This document shows, in pieces, positions 27,033 to 34,595 of a stretch of DNA of 47,719 nt. Within the stretch, counting starts at the first letter, position 1, and each line of letters begins with the position of its first letter. The notes under the pieces were generated by a model. The model was given only the letters and a program-made list of their open reading frames with translations. It made no database searches and was not told where the DNA came from. Source of the DNA: Paenibacillus assamensis DSM 18201 (GTDB lineage Bacteria > Bacillota > Bacilli > Paenibacillales > Paenibacillaceae); contig NZ_AULU01000024.1 of NCBI RefSeq assembly GCF_000422445.1, forward strand, positions 1 through 47,719, given 5' to 3'. Both the position numbers and the translations under genes were made by a program.

Positions 27033-27926
27033 GTGTTAACACTGTTTAAGCTATTGGGTAATAAGCGATTGTTTATTTTGATGCTCGGACTTATTTTATT
27101 TATTGCATTAATGGGCTTTTCCTTGGGGAATAGAGGGAAGCTGACATGGGCGGAGAAGTTCGTTCACGATACGTCGTCATTTGTACAGCAGTTGTTTTAT
27201 CGCCCGACTGCGGCTGTATCTGCATTTTTTGAAAATGTAAGCAATCTGAGTGAAACTTATGAAGAGAACGAACGCTTGAAAACTGCTTATGCCCATTATA
27301 TTCGTGATAAAGCAGAATACAATCGCGTAAAGGCAGATAATGAGCGTTACAAGAAGCTATTGGAATTCACAGAACATCAGAAGGCTCAAAATCGCCCGTA
27401 CGAATACCGAATTGCCCAAGTGACAGGGCTTAATGTGGCTGACCCTTTTAATCAGTCGCTTAACATTAATTTGGGCAGCAAAAACGGTGTTCAAAAGGGA
27501 ATGCCTGTTATCGCAGTTGAAGGTGTTGTCGGTGTTATTAGCCATGTTTCTGAGTTCTCGTCCTCTGTACAATTGCTAACGAATATCGATGAGAAATCAA
27601 GAGCAATTGCAGTAACGGTGCAAGGCAAAGAAAATAAGTCCTTCGGTATGATAGAATCCTATGATCATAGCAACAATACGTTTCTTATGACACGTATCGA
27701 GGAAAATGATCCTTTAGATGAAGGCGATGTCATCGTTTCTTCTGGACTTGGTGGCAAGTTCCCAGCCGGTCTTATTATCGGAAAAGTAATAAAGCGTCAG
27801 GTTGGAGACATTGGATTGACACATACGGCAGTAATTGAACCAGCAGCTACGTATCAGGATTGGCGTGAACTGTTCGTTGTGATTCCACCGAATAAGGAGA
27901 ATGGCAGTCAGGAGAATGGACAATGA
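27033..27926 (+). CDS. mreC: Rod-shape determining protein MreC
   Basis: A bitopic membrane protein of the elongasome: one N-terminal membrane segment (KRLFILMLGLILFIALMGFS), a coiled coil (NLSETYEENERLKTAYAHYI), then two beta-barrel-like extracellular domains (INLGSKNGVQKGMPVIAVEG, VIVSSGLGGKFPAGLIIGKV). The start is hard to fix. The family starts about at FKLLGNKR. The best ribosome binding site (GAGAAGGTG) is 6 nt before a CTG at 27042. GTG 27033 and ATGs at 26991 and 26997 are in frame but poorly placed. I list GTG 27033. The stop overlaps the mreD start (ATGA). Confidence 0.92.
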   Translation: MLTLFKLLGNKRLFILMLGLILFIALMGFSLGNRGKLTWAEKFVHDTSSFVQQLFYRPTAAVSAFFENVSNLSETYEENERLKTAYAHYIRDKAEYNRVKADNERYKKLLEFTEHQKAQNRPYEYRIAQVTGLNVADPFNQSLNINLGSKNGVQKGMPVIAVEGVVGVISHVSEFSSSVQLLTNIDEKSRAIAVTVQGKENKSFGMIESYDHSNNTFLMTRIEENDPLDEGDVIVSSGLGGKFPAGLIIGKVIKRQVGDIGLTHTAVIEPAATYQDWRELFVVIPPNKENGSQENGQ

Positions 27927-28450
27927 ATCGAAATTGGATGATTCTTTTTCTGTTAATTCTCTTCTTTATTGAAGGATCGGTAGTCCCGCATCTCATACCA
28001 GACGGTTGGTATGGACGTGTCGTCGTCCAATTCGTATTCGTGGTGGTGCTGTTTCACGGTGTGTATGCACATCGACATACGGCGCTCTTAATGGGACTTG
28101 GCTTTGGATTATTGCACGATATCGTATATTATGGTCAAATCATTGGGCCGCATTCTTTTACGATGGGACTGTTAGGTTATCTAGCTGGCACTATGTTTAA
28201 CGTACGACATAAGACGATGGTTATGATGCTATTCGTTGTACTTATAGGGAGCTTCTTATATCAAACGATTATTTATGGTATATATACGCTGTTTAGCTTG
28301 AGTCATTTCACCTATCAGCAAGCACTGCTGGATTATATAATTCCAAGCATGTTTGTTCAGCTTATATTTGCGCTTATTGTTTATGTGCCGCTGCGAAAAT
28401 GGTTCGACATGATTCAGGGTAACAATAAGAAAGATTCGGAAGAAGCATAG
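27923..28450 (+). CDS. mreD: Rod-shape determining protein MreD
   Basis: An integral membrane protein of 175 aa with about five to six hydrophobic segments. It connects MreB/MreC to the RodA-PBP machinery. ATG 27923 overlaps the mreC stop by 4 nt. Its family resemblance is mostly topology, LGFGLLHDIVYYGQIIG and position after mreC. A short terminator follows. Confidence 0.93.
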   Translation: MNRNWMILFLLILFFIEGSVVPHLIPDGWYGRVVVQFVFVVVLFHGVYAHRHTALLMGLGFGLLHDIVYYGQIIGPHSFTMGLLGYLAGTMFNVRHKTMVMMLFVVLIGSFLYQTIIYGIYTLFSLSHFTYQQALLDYIIPSMFVQLIFALIVYVPLRKWFDMIQGNNKKDSEEA

Positions 28451-28453
28451 AGA

Positions 28454-28486
28454 GCCGTCTCGGACACTAGCTCTGAGGCGGCTTTT
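28454..28486 (+). terminator. Terminator after mreD
   Basis: GCCGTCTC pairs with GAGGCGGC (one G-U) around a 13-nt loop, followed by TTTT. The T-run is short, so read-through to minC is possible. Confidence 0.55.
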
Positions 28487-28508
28487 GCCCTTTATATGTG
28501 GGGGTATG

Positions 28509-28543
28509 CTAATCGCAATATGCGATGGCGATTAGAGGTTTTT
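28509..28543 (+). terminator. Second terminator-like hairpin before minC
   Basis: CTAATCGC/GCGATTAG is a perfect 8-bp stem with an 11-nt loop, then AGG and T5. It may back up the mreD terminator or attenuate minC transcription. Confidence 0.4.
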
Positions 28544-28606
28544 ACTTGGTCATGCAGGACTTCTCTCGTTCATCACGAAATAGAATCTTGTTGGGAGGGA
28601 CGAACG

Positions 28607-29260
28607 ATGACGACCAAGTCACTAATAACGATAAAAGGCGTAAAAGACGGTCTCGTGTTCCTGCTTGACGATCAATGTGAATTCACAGACTTGTTGCGTG
28701 ATTTGCGTGACAAGCTTGAGCATACACCTCATTTTTTCAACGGACCAATTGTGTATGTCGATGTCAAGCTGGGGGCTCGCTCGATCACAGAAGAGCAAAA
28801 GTCGGAAATATTGGACATATTGAAAATGAAGGGGAATTTGCTCATTCGCTCCTTGCAATCAGATGACAAAGTAGAGAAGCAGCCTGATTATCAGGTACAT
28901 ACGTTGACTGGTATTGTTAGATCTGGTCAAGTGCTCCGTCATCAAGGAAATCTGTTATTTCTAGGCGATGTCAATCCCGGGGGAATGATTATATGTACTG
29001 GGGACATTTACGTGTGCGGCGCTCTTCGAGGTACGGTGCATGCTGGGGCAGAAGGCGACCATAATGCGATTATAACCGCTTCTTTATTTTCGCCTACACA
29101 GCTTCGCATCGCTGATGTCATTAGCCGCCCTCCAGATGAATGGGGTGTGACGCAGACGCAAATGGAAGTTGCTTATGTGGATAATGGACAAATGCAAATT
29201 GACAAAATCACCAATCTTCAGCGAATTCGACAGGACCTCAAAATGTTCAAAGGAGTGTAG
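28607..29260 (+). CDS. minC: Septum site-determining protein MinC
   Basis: It inhibits FtsZ assembly away from midcell and is recruited by MinD. It is about 217 aa. ATG 28607 is preceded by GGGAGGG. The upstream in-frame codons from 28496 lie across a hairpin. The C-terminal beta-helix has VRSGQVLRHQGNLLFLGDVN, GDIYVCGALRGTVHAGAEG and RIADVISRPP. The N-terminal domain begins KSLITIKGVKDGLVFLLDD. It sits 4 nt before minD. Confidence 0.94.
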   Translation: MTTKSLITIKGVKDGLVFLLDDQCEFTDLLRDLRDKLEHTPHFFNGPIVYVDVKLGARSITEEQKSEILDILKMKGNLLIRSLQSDDKVEKQPDYQVHTLTGIVRSGQVLRHQGNLLFLGDVNPGGMIICTGDIYVCGALRGTVHAGAEGDHNAIITASLFSPTQLRIADVISRPPDEWGVTQTQMEVAYVDNGQMQIDKITNLQRIRQDLKMFKGV

Positions 29261-29264
29261 TTGC

Positions 29265-30059
29265 ATGGGAGAGGCAATTGTCGTTACATCAGGAAAAGGG
29301 GGCGTTGGTAAGACGACGACGTCTGCCAATCTTGGAACTGCCCTGGCGCTGTTAGGGAAAAAAGTATGTATGGTCGATACCGATATCGGTCTTCGCAATT
29401 TAGATGTTGTAATGGGACTGGAAAATCGGATTATTTATGATATTTGTGATGTGGCTGAAGGGCGTTGTCGCTTGAATCAAGCTCTTGTCAAAGACAAGCG
29501 CTTTGAAGAGTTGTATATGCTGCCAGCTGCTCAAACGAAAGACAAGCATGCCGTATCTCCAGAACAAATTAAAGATATTATTTTGGAGTTGAAGAAAGAC
29601 TTCGAGTATATCATTATTGATTGTCCGGCAGGTATAGAACAAGGTTTCAAAAATGCTATTGCAGGTGCTGATCGTGCAATCGTTGTCACGACACCTGAAA
29701 ATGCGGCCGTGAGAGATGCAGACCGAATTATCGGTTTGCTGGAGAGTGCGAGCTTGTCTGCGCCGCGTCTCGTTGTTAATCGTATACGTCCGAACATGGT
29801 TCGGAGTGGTGATATGCTTGATATCGAAGATATTTTGCAAGTGTTGAATATTGAACTCATTGGAATTGTTCCTGATGATGAACACGTCATTAAGGCAGCG
29901 AACATGGGCGAACCGACAGTGATGAATCCGGATTCTAAAGCATCATTGGCGTATCGTAATATTGCTCGACGCATACTTGGCGATACTGTGCCGTTAATGC
30001 CTATGGACCAGAAGAAGAGCGTGCTTACTCGCATGAAGAAGTTTCTCGGAATGGGATGA
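29265..30059 (+). CDS. minD: Septum site-determining ATPase MinD
   Basis: This deviant-Walker ATPase binds membrane and MinC. It is 264 aa. The P-loop SGKGGVGKTTTSANLG has the signature Lys11 and Lys16, VDTDIGLRNLDVVMGLENR and IIDCPAGIEQGF follow, and the C-terminal TRMKKFLGMG is part of the amphipathic membrane-targeting helix. The start is ATG 29265 after AAAGGAG, and the upstream open frame overlaps minC. A decayed copy of its last bases recurs before the second rodA (31242-31260). Confidence 0.96.
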   Translation: MGEAIVVTSGKGGVGKTTTSANLGTALALLGKKVCMVDTDIGLRNLDVVMGLENRIIYDICDVAEGRCRLNQALVKDKRFEELYMLPAAQTKDKHAVSPEQIKDIILELKKDFEYIIIDCPAGIEQGFKNAIAGADRAIVVTTPENAAVRDADRIIGLLESASLSAPRLVVNRIRPNMVRSGDMLDIEDILQVLNIELIGIVPDDEHVIKAANMGEPTVMNPDSKASLAYRNIARRILGDTVPLMPMDQKKSVLTRMKKFLGMG

Positions 30060-30066
30060 TTGACTG

Positions 30067-31224
30067 TTGCTGAATAAACTGAAGCGCATCGATTGGATGA
30101 TTGTTGCTATTTTAGTTGTTTTCGCGGTAATAAGTCCGTTTATTGTTTATAGCGCATCCATTGATGCGCCTAGAGTTTCTGGTGAGGATCTTGGATTCAA
30201 GACAGTTGTCTTCTTTGTTTTAGGATTTATCGTGATGTTCGCAGTAACATTGCTTGACTATCGTCTATTGCTCAGAACATGGGTGGTATCGTTTGGAATC
30301 ACGGTATTGCTATTAATTGGGATCTATTTTTTTGGTGTTGAAAAGAATGGTGCAAAAGGGTGGTATCAACTAGGGAGTCAAACCTTTCAGCCTGCTGAGT
30401 TGGCCAAGATCGCACTGATCATTGCGCTCGCTCAATTACTAGGCAAGCGTGAAGGAGAGCCGTTAGGGTTTATAAAGGATCTTCTTCCGATAGGACTTGT
30501 GATGCTGATCCCGTTTGGACTTGTAGTAGCTCAGCCTGACTTGGGAAATGCGCTAATCTTTATCGTTATATTTATAGGTATGCTGTGGATTGGCGGTATG
30601 AAATATCGGCATATGTTAATTGGTACAGCGATTGTAGGGACTTTAGCTGCTGTCGTAATTGTACTTTTTACACAATTCAACCCTCAAGTGAAGACATTCT
30701 TTGTGGATACATTGAGCCAAAAGCATTGGTATGACAGAATAAATACGTTTATAAATCCAGAAGAAGCCACTCCAGATGAATCCCATCAATCGAAATACGC
30801 GCTTATTGCTATAGGTTCTGGTGGTCTGTCTGGAGATGGGTACTTGCAAGGGGAGTTAAAAAGTCGTAATTTTATTCCTTATACGTATTCGGACGCTGTT
30901 TTTGTTGTCATAGGAGAAGAATTCGGCTTCCAAGGTGGAGCGTTGCTGCTATTATTGTATTTCTTCCTTATTTATCGGATGATATTAATCGCGTTTCAAT
31001 GTTATGACTTGCGGGGATCCTATATAATCATTGGTATTGTTTCCATGTTTGTATTTCAAATCTTCCAGAATGTTGGAATGATGATCGGTCTTATGCCGAT
31101 CACAGGAATTACGCTTCCGTTTATTAGTTACGGAGGTACATCTCTTATTTTAAATATGATAAGTATGGGTGTAGTACTCAGTGTTAGGATTCATCAAGAA
31201 AAGTATCAGCTTGATCCTGATTGA
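30067..31224 (+). CDS. rodA: RodA/FtsW/SpoVE-family SEDS protein, copy 1
   Basis: A multi-pass SEDS glycosyltransferase (385 aa, about ten membrane segments) that polymerises lipid II for the lateral wall with a class B PBP. Features are VVAQPDLGNALIFI, RINTFINPEEATPDESHQSK (the extracellular loop that carries the catalytic Asp in RodA), AIGSGGLSGDGYLQGELKSR, VIGEEFGFQGGALL and GGTSLILNM. The start TTG 30067 lies just after minD. Start MLNKLKRIDWMIVAIL fits family length. A close paralogue follows directly. Confidence 0.93.
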   Translation: MLNKLKRIDWMIVAILVVFAVISPFIVYSASIDAPRVSGEDLGFKTVVFFVLGFIVMFAVTLLDYRLLLRTWVVSFGITVLLLIGIYFFGVEKNGAKGWYQLGSQTFQPAELAKIALIIALAQLLGKREGEPLGFIKDLLPIGLVMLIPFGLVVAQPDLGNALIFIVIFIGMLWIGGMKYRHMLIGTAIVGTLAAVVIVLFTQFNPQVKTFFVDTLSQKHWYDRINTFINPEEATPDESHQSKYALIAIGSGGLSGDGYLQGELKSRNFIPYTYSDAVFVVIGEEFGFQGGALLLLLYFFLIYRMILIAFQCYDLRGSYIIIGIVSMFVFQIFQNVGMMIGLMPITGITLPFISYGGTSLILNMISMGVVLSVRIHQEKYQLDPD

Positions 31225-31272
31225 GTAGGGTGAAGGATGATTGAAGAAGTTTTGGAATAGGATGATTGACTG

Positions 31273-32424
31273 TTGTTGAATAAATTGAAGCGCATCGATT
31301 GGATGATTGTTGCGATACTAGGTGTTTTTGCGGTAATAAGCCCTTTTATTGTATACAGCTCCACAGTTGGAACAAAGTTTGAACCAGCTAATTTTGAAAT
31401 AAAGACAATCGTATTCTACGCAATCGGATTCGTAGTCATGTTTGCCGTTACCTTATTTGACTATCGTTTGCTGCTTAAGGGCTGGATCATATGGATGGTT
31501 ATCACGGTTCTTCTTCTTATAGGTCTCTATTTTTTTGCTGACGTCACTATGGGGGCAAAAGGATGGTATAAATTTGGAGGACTATCATTCCAGCCAGCTG
31601 AATTAGCCAAAATTGTATTGATTCTCTCTTTGGCACAGCTGCTCGGCAAGCGTGAAGGTGAGCCGCTCGGATTTGTTAAAGATTTACTCCCGATTGCTTG
31701 TGTAATGGTCATTCCATTCGGTCTTATTGTAGCTCAGCCTGATTTAGGGAATGCGATGATATTGATCGTTATCTTTATTGGGATGCTGTGGATAGGTGGC
31801 ATGAAGTATCGGCATATGTTTGTTGGAACAGCGATTGTCGGTGCTCTCATTGCAATCGTAGTTGTGTTGTTTACGCAATTCGGTCCGCAAGTTGAGAGTT
31901 TCTTCAAAGATACGCTCGGTCAAAATCACTGGTATGAACGTATTAATACATTTATCAATCCAGAGTCAGCGAGTAAAGACGAATCCCATCAATCGAGATA
32001 TGCATTAATTGCTATTGGTTCCGGTGGTTTAACTGGTGATGGGTATTTACAAGGAGAGCTGAAAAGTCGTAACTTTATTCCGCTTACCTATTCTGATGCT
32101 ATCTTCGTCGTTATTGGTGAGGAATTTGGCTTTCAGGGAGGGGCCTTGCTGTTACTGCTCTATTTCTTCCTTATTTATCGTATGATTCTCATTGCTTTCC
32201 AGTGTTATGATTTGAGGGGATCGTACATTATTATTGGTATAGTCTCCATGTTTGTATTTCAAATCTTCCAAAATATTGGGATGATGATCGGTCTTATGCC
32301 GATTACAGGAATTACACTGCCGTTTATTAGTTACGGTGGAACGTCGCTCATTTTGAATATGGTCTGTATTGGCTTAGTGTTGAGCGTGCGGATTCATCAA
32401 GAGAAATACCAATTAGATGAATAA
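31273..32424 (+). CDS. rodA: RodA/FtsW/SpoVE-family SEDS protein, copy 2
   Basis: A 383-aa paralogue of the preceding gene. The first 16 residues are identical, the segment around residues 30-100 has diverged, and GEEFGFQGGALLLLLYFFL through to the C-terminus is nearly identical in protein but differs at many silent sites. That points to an old duplication under purifying selection rather than a recent copy or assembly artefact. The loop Asp (SKDESHQSR) and AIGSGGLTGDGYLQGE are kept, so it should be active. The start TTG 31273 has the same surroundings as copy 1. It is closed by a terminator. Confidence 0.92.
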   Translation: MLNKLKRIDWMIVAILGVFAVISPFIVYSSTVGTKFEPANFEIKTIVFYAIGFVVMFAVTLFDYRLLLKGWIIWMVITVLLLIGLYFFADVTMGAKGWYKFGGLSFQPAELAKIVLILSLAQLLGKREGEPLGFVKDLLPIACVMVIPFGLIVAQPDLGNAMILIVIFIGMLWIGGMKYRHMFVGTAIVGALIAIVVVLFTQFGPQVESFFKDTLGQNHWYERINTFINPESASKDESHQSRYALIAIGSGGLTGDGYLQGELKSRNFIPLTYSDAIFVVIGEEFGFQGGALLLLLYFFLIYRMILIAFQCYDLRGSYIIIGIVSMFVFQIFQNIGMMIGLMPITGITLPFISYGGTSLILNMVCIGLVLSVRIHQEKYQLDE

Positions 32425-32463
32425 TGTCGAGTCACATCATTATGTAAGTCATGTTTACTTATC

Positions 32464-32524
32464 CACCTCGTGATTCTAGCAAGGAAGCGTTACGTTCCCT
32501 TGTTAGGCAGCGAGGTGTTTTTTT
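32464..32524 (+). terminator. Terminator after the rodA pair
   Basis: CACCTCG (32464-32470) pairs with CGAGGTG (32511-32517), enclosing an inner AAGGAA/TTCCCTT stem, then T7. Confidence 0.85.
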
Positions 32525-32567
32525 GTATTGTATTAGCTTTCTAATTTGAATTGTTACAAGGGCTTGT

Positions 32568-32596
32568 TCATATCAATATCCTGCTCATCATACATA
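32568..32596 (+). promoter_or_regulatory. Sigma-E-type promoter of the spoIVF operon
   Basis: TCATATC (32568-32574), 14 nt, CATACATA (32589-32596). This is close to the sigma-E consensus (KMATATT, 14-15 nt, CATACAMT), 38 nt before the spoIVFA start. In B. subtilis spoIVF is a sigma-E mother-cell operon. Confidence 0.65.
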
Positions 32597-32634
32597 TGTA
32601 GCATATGAATAATTTGAGTAGGGAAGGGATACGG

Positions 32635-33528
32635 ATGAAGGATGATATTCGTCGCCGCCGAGAAGCGCGCATTAAGGAACTGACACTACGGGATATTCAG
32701 GGCCATAACATGAGCGGGGATACGAAGGAGTCTGTCCCTTCGTCGGTGATTGCACCGCCGTCCTATTACCATTACAGCAGTCCTGCACAGGACAAGGGTG
32801 TTGCGCTAACTGTTGAGTACAATGAGCGCGACCCGGAGCAAGTATGGAGAGATGCTAAGCAGGCATGGGCAGGACGCTATGGTTGGAAAGAAAGCGAGCG
32901 AACGAACGGTTCCTCAACCTTTATGAGAACCTTTTTCATACAGCTTGGTTGTACGATCGTGCTGTGTGTGGCTGTGACAGGCTTGATGAAGTGGAAACCC
33001 CCTTTTTTAGACAGTACAAGGAGCTATGTCGCTTCAGCTATGTCAGAGAATATGGATTTCCAATCAATAGCAGTGTGGGTGGAAGCAACATTTGGGGGTT
33101 CTCCCGCGTTTATACCTATATGGAAAGATCACACACCAGCAGCTAAAGAAGCTCAGGCTAAGCTTGGTTTTCAAATACCGATGGCGGGAAATGTTATACA
33201 GCCATTTGCTCTTAGCTTGCAAGGAATTGAGTTGCGAGCGGAGGAAGGCGGAGCGAATGTAGCAAGTGTAGCTGTGGGTCGGGTGGTACGAGTGATTGAA
33301 GATCCGCAAGCTGGGTCATCGATTGTTATTCAGCATGCGAATCAATATATGTCTTACTATGAACGATTAGAAGAATGCTTCGTGAAGAAGGATGATTGGG
33401 TAGAGGCAGGGCAGGAGATTGGCCGTATGCCGAACATGTCATCATCAGGCACGATTTCAGGATTATTTTTTGCGCTTAAGAAAGATGGGCAGTTTGTGGA
33501 TCCAGCGGAAGTGATGAGCTTTGATTAG
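32635..33528 (+). CDS. spoIVFA: Stage IV sporulation protein FA (degenerate M23-type regulator)
   Basis: About 297 aa. A basic, charged cytoplasmic N-terminus (~110 residues) and one membrane segment (FFIQLGCTIVLCVAVTGLM) precede an intermembrane-space domain with a LytM/M23 fold (FALSLQGIELRAEEGGANVA, GSSIVIQHANQYMSYYERL). The His/Asp metal ligands of active M23 peptidases are not evident, as in SpoIVFA, which anchors and inhibits SpoIVFB during pro-sigma-K processing. The start ATG 32635 follows GGGAAGGGA. An upstream ATG (32605) lacks one. It overlaps spoIVFB by 8 nt. Confidence 0.88.
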   Translation: MKDDIRRRREARIKELTLRDIQGHNMSGDTKESVPSSVIAPPSYYHYSSPAQDKGVALTVEYNERDPEQVWRDAKQAWAGRYGWKESERTNGSSTFMRTFFIQLGCTIVLCVAVTGLMKWKPPFLDSTRSYVASAMSENMDFQSIAVWVEATFGGSPAFIPIWKDHTPAAKEAQAKLGFQIPMAGNVIQPFALSLQGIELRAEEGGANVASVAVGRVVRVIEDPQAGSSIVIQHANQYMSYYERLEECFVKKDDWVEAGQEIGRMPNMSSSGTISGLFFALKKDGQFVDPAEVMSFD

Positions 33529-34378
33529 GTGGAAGGGGACGACCTATTCCTTACACCCGCTGTTGATTATGCTGCTGGCTCTGTCTGCAATTACCGGTCA
33601 TTTGTTGGAACTGTTGACGTTAGTTGTCATTGTAGCGGTTCATGAAGCGGGGCATGTCATTGCGGCGAAGTGCTTCGGCTGGTCTATCGTTGACGTAAAG
33701 CTGCTGCCTTTTGGTGGAGTAGCTGAGACGGAGGATGGGGCATTGTCACCTTCGTGGCAAGAGATCATTGTAGCTGCTGCGGGGCCTTTGCAAAATGTAC
33801 TTATGATCGGATTGTCACTGTGGTTTCAATATATGGGGTGGTGGAGCGAATCTTGGTCCACTTATTTTATTGAGGCCAATCTTATCATTGGCGGCTTCAA
33901 CTTACTACCAATCCCACCACTTGATGGTGGGCGGATATTGCAGGCTCTATGTGCCTATGGACTCAGTTATCATTTTACACTCCGGTTAGGGGCTTGGATT
34001 GGTATTGTAGGTAGTGTTTTGCTTGGTTTGTTCGCGTTACTGCCATTGTTAGAGCAATCGGCCATTAATATGAATTTGCTGGTGCTCGGATTATTTTTAC
34101 TGTGGACAAACATAATGGAATGCAGGCATGTTCCGTATCGATTTTTTCGGTTTCTCGTACACCGTGCCAAGCGACTTCGTGAATGGGAAATGAGCACGCA
34201 TATAGGAAGGCCGATAGTTGCATCGTCAGAGCGTGGTCTTGTAGATATCATGCAGCGCTTTCGCAGAAACAGCTATCATATGATATACGTGATTGACGAG
34301 CATGGCCGTATTCAACGAGTAATACCAGAGCAGCAATTAATAGATGCTTTTTTTCAACATTGGCAGGACGAATCGTAG
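33521..34378 (+). CDS. spoIVFB: SpoIVFB intramembrane metalloprotease (site-2 protease, M50)
   Basis: It cleaves pro-sigma-K in the outer forespore membrane late in sporulation. It is 285 aa with about six membrane segments. The zinc site HEAGH (His41-Glu42, His45) and the second motif PIPPLDGGRILQ carry the ligands. The C-terminal region (STHIGRPIVASSERGLVDIM on) resembles a CBS-type ATP-sensing domain. The start TTG 33521 overlaps the spoIVFA stop and follows GGAAGTGA, implying coupled translation. Confidence 0.93.
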   Translation: MIRWKGTTYSLHPLLIMLLALSAITGHLLELLTLVVIVAVHEAGHVIAAKCFGWSIVDVKLLPFGGVAETEDGALSPSWQEIIVAAAGPLQNVLMIGLSLWFQYMGWWSESWSTYFIEANLIIGGFNLLPIPPLDGGRILQALCAYGLSYHFTLRLGAWIGIVGSVLLGLFALLPLLEQSAINMNLLVLGLFLLWTNIMECRHVPYRFFRFLVHRAKRLREWEMSTHIGRPIVASSERGLVDIMQRFRRNSYHMIYVIDEHGRIQRVIPEQQLIDAFFQHWQDES

Positions 34379-34402
34379 TCATGTGCGCTAGTACGCAGGT
34401 AG

Positions 34403-34422
34403 TGTGCTGTAGTTGCAGCACA
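34403..34422 (+). repeat. Inverted repeat after spoIVFB
   Basis: TGTGCTG and CAGCACA form a perfect 7-bp stem around a 6-nt loop. It has no T-run, so it is a weak candidate for a terminator or operator. Confidence 0.35.
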
Positions 34423-34554
34423 ATTCAAAATGTGAAGAATGTCTAGGTGAGAAACTTACGAGCGAATAGTCGAAAACTAGGGGTACGTTTGAATGGAATT
34501 ATATAATTTTTTAGATCGAGTTATGCACCGACATGTTCATCGTTTCTCGCTTCA

Positions 34555-34563
34555 TGTTACAAT
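34555..34563 (+). promoter_or_regulatory. Extended -10 promoter candidate for the RNase E/G gene
   Basis: TGTTACAAT (34555-34563), 32 nt before the start codon. No clear -35 is seen. Confidence 0.4.
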
Positions 34564-34595
34564 AAGAGGTGACGCGCTTGAGTAGAGGTGAAGCT

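Larger units (their letters stand above)
30034..32424 (+). repeat. Tandem duplication covering the minD 3' end and rodA
   Basis: The leaders at 30048-30110 and 31254-31316 differ at only about 4 of 63 positions, and the match extends left into the last codons of minD (GAAGAAGTTT at 30036 and 31243). The left edge of the repeat is therefore inside minD and the second copy carries a short non-coding minD remnant. The body of the two units is more diverged. Confidence 0.75.

Noticed and set aside
28496..28606. Upstream extension of minC
   Set aside because: It crosses a hairpin with T-run and lacks a ribosome binding site; GGGAGGG supports ATG 28607.
29169..29264. Upstream extension of minD
   Set aside because: It overlaps the end of minC; AAAGGAG and MinD homology support ATG 29265.
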